Positions 6,413 to 13,305 of a DNA stretch of 23,211 nt are shown one piece after another (position 1 is the stretch's first letter; each line of letters opens with the position of its first letter). The translations under genes were made by a program, and so were the position numbers. The DNA lies in assembly GCA_031556065.1 (NCBI GenBank), contig JAVBTR010000038.1, forward strand, positions 1-23,211. The letters run 5' to 3'. The notes under the pieces were generated by a model. The model made no database searches. It was not told the origin of the DNA and saw only the letters and a program-made list of their open reading frames with translations. The stretch comes from JAVBTR01 sp031556065. GTDB lineage: Bacteria > Bacillota > Clostridia > Christensenellales > Aristaeellaceae.

Positions 6413-9124
6413 CTACTCCTTCACGCGAGTCAGCTTATAGGTAATGGATTTGCTTCCCCGATTATCCCGCAAAGTAAGATCGGTAGCGGTTAGCCGACTC
6501 ACTGAATGGGTGGTTTTCAGGTCATCCTGGTTACTCCCTGTAAACATGGAGTAATTGCGCACGCTGTAGAACAGGGTTTCATCTCCTATGGTGCAGGTGC
6601 CGTCTTCGTTGAAGGCCATCTTAAGCCCGTCCTCGGTTTCCCACTTGCCCAAGATTTTGTAAGCGTTCCTGTTTAGTTTTACATCTGTCACGTCTTTATA
6701 ATCTTGGATCGCCCGGTAATAGGGCAGGGCTTCGTAGGGTTTTCCCGCATTATATAGATCGTTGGCGATTTTATAATTCGCTTCATTATAATATTCCGTC
6801 AGCTCCTTGTATTCCTTGGGTACAACGGTCATATCCACGTCTTTTAACATCTGCGTCACCGTATTGAAATCGCCCATACCATAGGCTTCCTTCACCGTAT
6901 CGAAGATACCACCATAATAGCTATCGATAAAGGCTGCCGCCTTCTGCGCCGCTTGCTCGTAATCTCCGCACCGGATATAAAGGGTTCCCGCTCCCGTCAC
7001 ATCCCCCGCGGCTTCCTTTTGCTGGGCCAGCGCATACATGCTCTTAGTTAACAGGCTTTGGGCATCTTCGTATTCGCCCAGGGCGCCGAACTGCTCCATT
7101 GCCTGCTCGTATTGCCCCGCTTCCATGGCATTTTTCGCCAGACGGTAGCGGCAGATGGTGATGATGCTTTGGGCGTCCCGGTAATCCCCTAGAGGGGTTA
7201 ATACTTCAATAACCTTTTCGTCGTTTAAATCCGTATACAGCATTTGCGCCCATTCGTAGCTGGCTTCCTTGAAAAGCGTGGGCGCCTGCTCATATTTGCC
7301 AAGCTCCTTATACAGCGCGATGCCTTTATCGTATTCCCCATCGGTTACCCATTTTTGCGCCTGCAAATAGGAAGCTTCCAGCTGCTTTTTATCGCTGTCC
7401 TCATAGCCGCTCATGGCCCCAAACGCCTCAATCGCCTCTTCGTATTCGCCGCTTTCAAGAGCCGCCTGGGCCATTTTGTAAGAAAGCTCGTTTTGCTTGT
7501 CCTGAACATCCAGGTATTGGGGAATGGCGTCGAAATAAGCTTTCGCCTGCTCCCATTCGCCCTTCCCTAAAGCGATAATGCCCAATTGATAGTTGCACTG
7601 CTTTGCCTTTTCCCGAGATTCTTTGTAATCCCCCAACTGGGTGAAAAGCTCCAGCGCCTTGGCGTATTCAAGGCTACCCGCCAGGCTGACAGCCCTTTCA
7701 TACAGGCAATCCCCCGCCCGTTCCTTGGCATCTTGGTAATCTTCGCATTTTAAGAAGGCTTCCCCTGCCTTTTCATATTCGCCCAGCGCAAACAGGGATT
7801 CCGCCTGAGCGTAATAGGTTTTGCTCAAAAGAGTAGCTGCGTCTTTATAATTTTTAAGGGTGGCAAAGCCTGTTAAAGCGTCATCGAAGTTTTTCAAATT
7901 CAGAGCCTTATTGGCGATCAAATACTGGCATTCCTTGGCCATGGTATCCGCCTGGTTATAATCCCCAAGACCTTCAAACGCCGTCTGGGCCTGCTTCCAT
8001 TCCCCATTGTCCATTAAAGCGGCAGCGCTATCGTAACGGCATTGAAGGGCCAAGGTCTCCGCGTCTTCATAGCTGTTCAACTCTTCATACACCTTGGCGG
8101 CACCCAATAAATCCCCGCTTGCCTTTATAAGCCCCGCCCGGTCGTACTGAGCCTTTTGGGAACGTTCCGCCGAATCCAGATAGGTGCCGATGGCGCTAAA
8201 CAGCTCCTGGGCTTCTAAAAGATCCTCCGGGGTGTTCTTTTTAGCATAATCCAAGGCCTTATCATAATCGCACTTAAAGACCATGTCTTCGGCATCTTTA
8301 TAATCTGCCATCTTCGCGAAGGCGGCCTTGGCGTCATCGAACTGCTTATCGGCCAAAAGGCTTCCGGCATCCCGGTAACGCAAATAAGGCAACAAATGGA
8401 AAACCACACCGTAACCCAAAACAGCCACTACGGCCAAGGAAACCGCCGTTGCCAGAATCCTTTTGCGCTTTTTTTGCTTGGCGACGATCTCTTTTTCCCG
8501 CTGGACTTCCATTTCGGAAGCCGCCTTACGGGCGTTTAGGGTGATCTCGTCCAGCTCCTTTTCCCTCTGCTCCCGAACTGCTTCCACCTTTTCCTTGCTG
8601 AAGTTTCGAAAGACCTCTGCGTGGGTCCGGCCGCAGCGGGCGCAGGCCTCATCTGCCAAGCCGTTGGCCCGGCCACATACGCAAACCCATAGATGCTTGT
8701 CCTCGTTGGGGAAACAAATGGCGTTATCCCCGGCCAAAAAGCGAAGCATTTCCAAGGTTTTTTGCTGGGCAATGGGCTCGATTTCGTATTCTGTCATAGG
8801 GCCATTTCCCCGGCGCCAGACAAAGCTGTCGTCGAACCATACTTTTTCGAAGATCACATCTACCCGTGTGGGCTTCACATCGGTTTTTACCGGCACATCC
8901 ACCACAAAGGTCTGTTTGCTCAAAGCCTTCAGATCCATGGTTCTTTCCATATGTCTTGAAAGCATTTCGCCCTCTTCATCGTACAGAACCAAGGTGGTTT
9001 GTATGCTGGCAACAGTTTTTAAAGAGAGATTGAACAAAAGCAAGCTCACCGCCGAAAACTCTTCCGTAGGCAGCTCATATGAAAACAGCTCAATCGGGCA
9101 GCTCATATCGACTTTGACTTTCAT
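6413..9124 (-). CDS. Large membrane-anchored protein: zinc ribbon, coiled coil, TM helix and 14 TPR-like repeats of 37 residues
   Basis: The 903-residue protein has clear parts. Residues 1-115 are a beta-rich domain of unknown type. A RanBP2/zinc-ribbon-like motif follows (C148-x-C150, C161-x2-C164). Residues about 175-222 are a charged helix ending in KQKKRKR. One membrane helix spans about 223-247. From 250 to 733 there are 13 consecutive TPR-like units, each beginning with Tyr and following the pattern Y-x2-A ... G-E-Y-x2-A ... F-x2-L-G-D-Y-x-D-A; twelve are exactly 37 residues and one is 40. After a spacer, one more 37-residue unit occupies 784-820. The C-terminus (about 825-903) is a small beta domain with GKWETEDG and MAFNEDGTCTIGD. 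Basic residues before the helix suggest the repeats are outside the cell. GGGGAGG precedes the ATG. Function unknown; probably a scaffold. Confidence 0.85.
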   Translation of the reverse strand: MKVKVDMSCPIELFSYELPTEEFSAVSLLLFNLSLKTVASIQTTLVLYDEEGEMLSRHMERTMDLKALSKQTFVVDVPVKTDVKPTRVDVIFEKVWFDDSFVWRRGNGPMTEYEIEPIAQQKTLEMLRFLAGDNAICFPNEDKHLWVCVCGRANGLADEACARCGRTHAEVFRNFSKEKVEAVREQREKELDEITLNARKAASEMEVQREKEIVAKQKKRKRILATAVSLAVVAVLGYGVVFHLLPYLRYRDAGSLLADKQFDDAKAAFAKMADYKDAEDMVFKCDYDKALDYAKKNTPEDLLEAQELFSAIGTYLDSAERSQKAQYDRAGLIKASGDLLGAAKVYEELNSYEDAETLALQCRYDSAAALMDNGEWKQAQTAFEGLGDYNQADTMAKECQYLIANKALNLKNFDDALTGFATLKNYKDAATLLSKTYYAQAESLFALGEYEKAGEAFLKCEDYQDAKERAGDCLYERAVSLAGSLEYAKALELFTQLGDYKESREKAKQCNYQLGIIALGKGEWEQAKAYFDAIPQYLDVQDKQNELSYKMAQAALESGEYEEAIEAFGAMSGYEDSDKKQLEASYLQAQKWVTDGEYDKGIALYKELGKYEQAPTLFKEASYEWAQMLYTDLNDEKVIEVLTPLGDYRDAQSIITICRYRLAKNAMEAGQYEQAMEQFGALGEYEDAQSLLTKSMYALAQQKEAAGDVTGAGTLYIRCGDYEQAAQKAAAFIDSYYGGIFDTVKEAYGMGDFNTVTQMLKDVDMTVVPKEYKELTEYYNEANYKIANDLYNAGKPYEALPYYRAIQDYKDVTDVKLNRNAYKILGKWETEDGLKMAFNEDGTCTIGDETLFYSVRNYSMFTGSNQDDLKTTHSVSRLTATDLTLRDNRGSKSITYKLTRVKE

Positions 9125-9158
9125 TTGACAACCTCCCCTGTTTATCTTAAATTCAATT

Positions 9159-10352
9159 TCACCAACAATACAGCATGATCGTTGTCAGGCCGTTCATATC
9201 AAAATACAGTTGCATCGTTACAGGCGCCGCAGTCCCCACATCCACCGAATACCTCAGAATGGTTTCTCCCCCATCCCAATATTCGGCGGTAGCGTATTGC
9301 TCATCGCCTTCCAGACCATAAAGGGTTTCCACTGTACCGTCGTAGGTGCCCTGGCTATGCATAAAGCGCTGCATCACATCTGGCAAGGAATCGCCAATAG
9401 CAACACCCCTGGGGCCTTCCATGCCGGAAGCGAAAATTTCCATATACAAAAGGGTGCCGTTTTCTTTGTTGATATCGTAGCCAAAGGTGAAGGCGCAGTC
9501 CTCATAATTCAAATTGCGCAAATACCCTTCCGTATCGTTTTCCATCCAGACATCTTCCATGCTTTCCCCCAGAATGGCTACGCATTCTTCCGGGGTAATG
9601 CTTAAGAAATCCAACCCGGAGAAAGACAGGTCTTCCCGACTGAACTTGCCCACATCGCTGCCGCTGAGGCTTCTTTTGAACATGAAATAGCTATCATCCT
9701 TGGAAATCTGGTTCACTTGGTTAAGGTTGCTGGCTACCTGCTTTTCATCTATAAAGGCGGATAGGCCATAGGCCCGCACAGCCACCACGGTATTGGCCTG
9801 TATGGTGTATAAAAGCCCGCAGTCCGTATACCCGTCGCCTCCGTTTGAAAGCTGTTCATGAATGGCGTATTGTACCAGGTTCACCGTTTGGCCGTCACGC
9901 TGCACCCAGGCCCACATTGCACCCATAGGCATGGTATCGGAAATATACAAATAGGCAAAATCCTTAGAGCCTACCAGTTCCTCATTTTCGCAATAGTACG
10001 CGGAAAGCAGCTGATCCAAATCGCTGTCCACGTTCACGCCACGGGGAAGGGCTTCCTCTTCGGTGTAAATGACGATAGCGTTGAGCTTGGTGGTACTATC
10101 CAGGGTAGGCTTATCAAAATACATGGTAGCGAAATCGTAAATATATGCGTAGCCATCTTCGTTCAAAGCATCTGCCCCAATAGGCGCGTTCAAAGGCGTT
10201 GTTGCTTTGGCCTTTTCAATGTAAGGGGTTACCCAATCCATTATTTCACTGTAGGACAGCGCGTCCTTTTCGTTTTCCGCAGCCAAGCCCAAGGGCAGCA
10301 TCACCCACAGTAATAATAAAATAAGGCAACCCGCAAAAAGAGTCTTCTTCAT
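9159..10352 (-). CDS. Secreted protein of unknown function
   Basis: The 397-residue product starts with a clear signal peptide: MKKT, a hydrophobic core to about residue 22 and a likely cleavage after LGLAA (about residue 25). A Cys at position 9 looks lipobox-like but is too near the N-terminus to be a credible lipoprotein site. The mature part is acidic with alternating beta and helical stretches (for example ITPEECVAILGESMEDVWM near the middle and ILRYSVDVGTAAPVTMQLYF at the end) and resembles no family I can name. It is the first gene of the five-gene operon, 34 nt before the TPR gene, so it may act outside the cell with the TPR protein. AAGGAG precedes the ATG. Confidence 0.75.
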   Translation of the reverse strand: MKKTLFAGCLILLLLWVMLPLGLAAENEKDALSYSEIMDWVTPYIEKAKATTPLNAPIGADALNEDGYAYIYDFATMYFDKPTLDSTTKLNAIVIYTEEEALPRGVNVDSDLDQLLSAYYCENEELVGSKDFAYLYISDTMPMGAMWAWVQRDGQTVNLVQYAIHEQLSNGGDGYTDCGLLYTIQANTVVAVRAYGLSAFIDEKQVASNLNQVNQISKDDSYFMFKRSLSGSDVGKFSREDLSFSGLDFLSITPEECVAILGESMEDVWMENDTEGYLRNLNYEDCAFTFGYDINKENGTLLYMEIFASGMEGPRGVAIGDSLPDVMQRFMHSQGTYDGTVETLYGLEGDEQYATAEYWDGGETILRYSVDVGTAAPVTMQLYFDMNGLTTIMLYCW

Positions 10353-10396
10353 GTCATTTCTTCTCCTTAATGATTTCAGGCCTACGTGTTCACCTT

Positions 10397-10425
10397 ATTT
10401 TACAACGAATCAACGAAGATGTACA
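10397..10425 (-). promoter_or_regulatory. Promoter of the secreted/TPR/acyltransferase/peptidase operon
   Basis: On the minus strand TGTACA (10420-10425) and TAAAAT (10397-10402) are 17 nt apart, about 45 nt before the start of the first gene. Four of six -35 bases and five of six -10 bases match sigma-A consensus. Confidence 0.5.
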
Positions 10426-10444
10426 GCCAAAAACGCAAATAAAC

Positions 10445-10472
10445 ATCACAAAATTTGTAACCTTTTTGTGAT
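10445..10472. repeat. AT-rich inverted repeat between mscL and the next operon
   Basis: A perfect 9-bp inverted repeat, ATCACAAAA and TTTTGTGAT, flanks a 10-bp centre. It lies 22 nt after the mscL stop and 20 nt upstream of the next promoter. It could be a weak terminator for mscL (no long T tract follows) or a protein-binding site. Confidence 0.4.
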
Positions 10473-10493
10473 AAGTGGAAATTTTTTGTAAAC

Positions 10494-10949
10494 TTAAAGG
10501 GTGCTGGTGCAATGGGGACAGCGGGTTGCCCCCTCCTTCACTTCCATTTTGCAATGGGGGCAGGTAGGCGTCACCCTTTCTTCCTTCACTTCTTCCTTCT
10601 TTTTGGCCAGATTGCCAATTATTCTCAGAAAAACGAAGATGCATAAGGCGATGATCACAAAATCGATCACCGTTTGCAAAAATACACCGTAATTCAGCGT
10701 GGCAGCTCCCGCTTCCCTAGCAGCATCCAGCGTGGCATATACCCTGCCATCCAAGGCGATAAAACCGCCCGTTAAATCGATGCCGCCTGTTAAAAGGCCA
10801 ATCAACGGCATAATAATGTCCGATACCAAGGACGATACAATCTTCCCAAAGGCGCCGCCAATCATTACACCGACAGCCAAATCCATCACATTGCCCTTCA
10901 TGGCAAAGGCCATAAAATCCTTCCCAAACTTTCCCGCTTTCTCTTTCAT
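10494..10949 (-). CDS. mscL: Large-conductance mechanosensitive channel MscL with C-terminal zinc ribbon
   Basis: Residues 1-115 are a full MscL: the pore helix FAMKGNVMDLAVGVMIGGAFGKIVSSLVSDIIMPLIG (residues 15-51, in two parts here: FAMKGN and on), a periplasmic-side loop, the second helix FLQTVIDFVIIALCIFVFLRII and the basic KKKEE cluster. MscL opens under membrane tension to release solutes during osmotic downshock. After the usual C-terminal helix, the chain continues with a zinc-ribbon-like motif CPHC-x10-CPHC (C130, C133, C144, C147). The ATG overlaps the stop codon of the DUF4435 gene (ATGA), and AGGGAGG lies within that gene, so expression is coupled to the ATPase/DUF4435 pair. Confidence 0.95.
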   Translation of the reverse strand: MKEKAGKFGKDFMAFAMKGNVMDLAVGVMIGGAFGKIVSSLVSDIIMPLIGLLTGGIDLTGGFIALDGRVYATLDAAREAGAATLNYGVFLQTVIDFVIIALCIFVFLRIIGNLAKKKEEVKEERVTPTCPHCKMEVKEGATRCPHCTSTL

Positions 10950-11734
10950 ACGAAAACCTCCCTTAAAAACGCTTCTAAATCCTTTGGTACCTTTATTTCC
11001 TTGAACACCCGGGTTTTAAGCCTTTCCCCCACTATGCCGGGAAACAGAGCCGCCACCTGTTTTTCCACCACGCCCCGCCAAAACACCTTGCCGTGGACAA
11101 AGGTACGCAAAAGCTCTTCCGGGGTGCTTTCTTTGGAAAGAGCCAGGGCTCTATCCATACGGCTTTGAATGCTTTCCACCGACAAAACCCTTTGCCAAGA
11201 TTCCACCAGTGCCTTCATTTCCCCTGCCTTAGGGGGAGGATATTGCAAAAGGGCCTTGTTAAACCCAGACGCCATCAGTTCATCATACAAAGGCTGGGCC
11301 GCCCGCCAAAGACAGCCATGGCGAACGCCATCGGAAATTTCGTTTTGAATCTGTTGGATTCCTTCCATTTCCGGCAGCGCTTGCCCAATTTCATCCGGGC
11401 AAATAATATAATTTTCGATGCAGAACCTGGGCAGTACAAAAAGCGTTGGAAACAGCCGCTTTTTCTTTTCGCATTCTTCATCGCTCCAGGTGTCTTTATC
11501 CACCATGCCAAGGTAATCCTTATGGGCGCTTAGAATTTTAAACACCGCATCCTTGCCGCCCGCATCTACGATCACGTACCGCGAAAGAATATCCATATCC
11601 CGAAAGGGCGGTTTATCCAGCATCATGGTTAAAAAGGCCGTATCGCCCGCGCCCTCCACCACCAGCACCTTTTTGGTTCCTCCGCCGCCGGCCTGGCTCA
11701 TTTGCATTGAAATCCGCTCATCCAATCCGCTCAT
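10946..11734 (-). CDS. DUF4435/TOPRIM-like protein, putative nuclease effector (AriB-like)
   Basis: The 262-residue protein shows the DUF4435 layout, a TOPRIM-related fold: VVEGAGDTAFL with E27 (the TOPRIM glutamate), DAGGKDAVF with G60-K61, the acidic pair GMVDKD (D79, D81), and LPRFCIENYII with E107-N108. The remaining half is helical. In the PARIS defence system, AriB is a DUF4435 protein kept inactive by the ATPase AriA and freed when a phage trigger is sensed; some relatives cut tRNA or DNA. Here it directly follows an ABC/AAA-like ATPase gene with a 17-bp overlap and has GGGAGGGG before the ATG, so the two are surely co-translated. A nuclease role is inferred from family; no activity is shown by the sequence. 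Confidence 0.72.
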   Translation of the reverse strand: MSGLDERISMQMSQAGGGGTKKVLVVEGAGDTAFLTMMLDKPPFRDMDILSRYVIVDAGGKDAVFKILSAHKDYLGMVDKDTWSDEECEKKKRLFPTLFVLPRFCIENYIICPDEIGQALPEMEGIQQIQNEISDGVRHGCLWRAAQPLYDELMASGFNKALLQYPPPKAGEMKALVESWQRVLSVESIQSRMDRALALSKESTPEELLRTFVHGKVFWRGVVEKQVAALFPGIVGERLKTRVFKEIKVPKDLEAFLREVFV

Positions 11735-12578
11735 GAGCCCCTCCCATTACCACCACTTTGCCAATCAAATCGTAGCGGTTCCAAACATCGCTATGGTGGG
11801 AGATCAGCATCACCTGGCCGCCTTTTTTAAGGACGGTTTGCTCCAGGGTAGAAATAAGGCCCATCAGCTGGGAAGGGTGCACATGAATATCCGGCTCGTC
11901 CATCAGTAAAATGCCGCCCTCCTGCAATTGGGTGCAGGCCAGGTAACAAAGCCCAAGAATCCGCCTTTCCCCCATGGACGCTTCGCTGATGGAGTGGGTA
12001 TAGCCACTGGCAAGCCGCACCTTAAAGCCGTTAGGGGTATCCGCCAAGGTTTTGCCTACCCACAAGCGGTTGATGGTGCCTATCAATTCCTGCTTGCTTT
12101 TCTCGCTAAGCTTGGCCGTGCCCTTGGCAAAACCCTTCACATCCCCATCGGTAATAAAAAATGGCGCGCTGGAAGGGCCATCCTCCATATCCCCATCTAA
12201 CAAGCACAGGTTAGAAAACGGCGGAAACGCCCCTGGCGCCGTTTCAAAGCCTCCGGGGCCGGAGTACAGCCACCAGGCATCCTTATGAAGCTTTAGCAGC
12301 GTTTCCAGTAAAGCCTTGCTTCCAAGGGAAATAAGGGCGCTTCCCCATTCCCCTTGAACCACCATGGCAACACTGCCTTGGCTGGTATAGCCCGGCTTCT
12401 TGTTTTCTTTGCAGCGTTTTAGTTCAAGCCACATGGCGGCAATGCCACGGAGCACCGTGGTCTTTCCGGAGCCTGATATGCCCAGGAACAAGACCCGTTC
12501 ATCATTCGTATCAAGATGCAAAACCTCATCGCCTTGAAACGGCCCAAAGCCCTTTAGGTAAATATCAGTAATGCGCAC
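11718..12578 (-). CDS. Compact ABC/AAA-type ATPase, partner of the DUF4435 protein (AriA/OLD-like)
   Basis: The 286-residue protein is an AAA_21/SMC-ABC type ATPase: N-terminal MRITDIYLKGFGPF, Walker A GISGSGKTT (33-41), signature ASMGERRIL (200-208), Walker B ILLMDEPDIHVHPSQ with E228, and the switch His in LISHHSD (H261). There is no membrane part, so it is not a transporter. It is much shorter than most OLD or AriA ATPases and has no long coiled coil between Walker A and signature. It starts with GTG at 12576-12578 behind GGGAGG at 7-nt spacing. Gene order and overlap with the DUF4435 gene match ATPase-then-TOPRIM pairs of OLD class 4 (PARIS). Alternatives: a housekeeping RecF-like ATPase with an uncharacterised partner. 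Confidence 0.75.
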   Translation of the reverse strand: MRITDIYLKGFGPFQGDEVLHLDTNDERVLFLGISGSGKTTVLRGIAAMWLELKRCKENKKPGYTSQGSVAMVVQGEWGSALISLGSKALLETLLKLHKDAWWLYSGPGGFETAPGAFPPFSNLCLLDGDMEDGPSSAPFFITDGDVKGFAKGTAKLSEKSKQELIGTINRLWVGKTLADTPNGFKVRLASGYTHSISEASMGERRILGLCYLACTQLQEGGILLMDEPDIHVHPSQLMGLISTLEQTVLKKGGQVMLISHHSDVWNRYDLIGKVVVMGGAHERIG

Positions 12579-12599
12579 CTGATCGCCTCCCTAAGTGTT

Positions 12600-12608
12600 A
12601 GTATACCA
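12600..12608 (-). promoter_or_regulatory. Extended -10 promoter of the ATPase/DUF4435/mscL operon
   Basis: The minus strand has TGGTATACT (TGn followed by TATACT) 22 nt before the GTG start. No good -35 is seen at 17 nt, which extended -10 promoters tolerate. The leader would be only about 15 nt, with GGGAGG near its 5' end. The promoter is divergent from the plus-strand promoter at 12622-12650. Confidence 0.45.
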
Positions 12609-12621
12609 CATCTAACTATTA

Positions 12622-12650
12622 TTGCGCCACGGGTATTTGTCATGTATAAT
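12622..12650 (+). promoter_or_regulatory. Promoter of the helical protein/ABC-F/GNAT operon
   Basis: A perfect TATAAT (12645-12650) stands 17 nt from TTGCGC (12622-12627), 26 nt before the ATG of the first gene. Confidence 0.6.
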
Positions 12651-12675
12651 GTAGAATTGAAGCAGGAGGTGCCCG

Positions 12676-13305
12676 ATGTATTTTCAAAGTGATTACATCC
12701 TTCGCATGATTCAAATGATGGGGGATTTCTTCCGCCAATTGCTGGAAAACCTGGACGAAGCCATGAAGGGCCAAGAATACGAGCGTTTTATCCGCAAGCA
12801 GTGCGGTATTTCCGGTGCCACCGCTGAAAACCTAAGCGCCGATTCTCTGATCGAAATGCTGCCGGATAACCCCCGTTTTCTGCTTTCGGAACTGATGTAT
12901 GTCCGGGCAAACGCTTTCCAACTGGACGATGAAATACGGGATGATTGCCTCTATAAGGCCTTTCGGCTGCTTTTATCTGTGGGAAAAGAAAATCTCCTTT
13001 GCGAACTGAGGGAAGAGCGGCTGCTTTCCCTTTATGCCGATGTTTATGAAAAGCTCACCGCTCAGGATTTAGCAGACATGGTCAGCTTTTTAATTCTTGC
13101 CCAAAATTACGCCAAAGGCGAGGATATTCTTTTCGATGCCCTGGCGTCCACCCTTTTAGAAGACCGCCAAATGGTTTTAGAAAAAGGCATTGCCCTTTAC
13201 CAGCAGCTTAACCAGACGGCCACCGATGCTGAACTTATTCAAGGGGGCTTGCCAAGGCAAGAGCTTTTAGAATCCCTTGAAGAATTGAAGGAAATGAGCA
13301 AATGA
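12676..13305 (+). CDS. Helical protein of unknown function (DUF6483-like)
   Basis: The 209-residue protein is predicted almost wholly helical, begins MYFQSDYILRMIQMMGDFFRQLL and has no signal peptide or membrane segment. The N-terminal DYILRMI-x-MMG pattern recalls the DUF6483 family of Firmicutes; I give that from memory and with limited certainty. The middle (SELMYVRANAFQLDDEIRDDCLYKAFRLLL) looks like paired helices of a TPR-like fold. GGAGGT precedes the ATG. The stop overlaps the ABC-F start (ATGA), so the two genes are translated together. Confidence 0.65.
   Translation: MYFQSDYILRMIQMMGDFFRQLLENLDEAMKGQEYERFIRKQCGISGATAENLSADSLIEMLPDNPRFLLSELMYVRANAFQLDDEIRDDCLYKAFRLLLSVGKENLLCELREERLLSLYADVYEKLTAQDLADMVSFLILAQNYAKGEDILFDALASTLLEDRQMVLEKGIALYQQLNQTATDAELIQGGLPRQELLESLEELKEMSK

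Noticed and set aside
10320..10352. Lipobox at Cys9 of the secreted protein
   Set aside because: Only eight residues precede the Cys, and the hydrophobic core continues well past it, so an ordinary signal peptide with cleavage near residue 25 is more likely.
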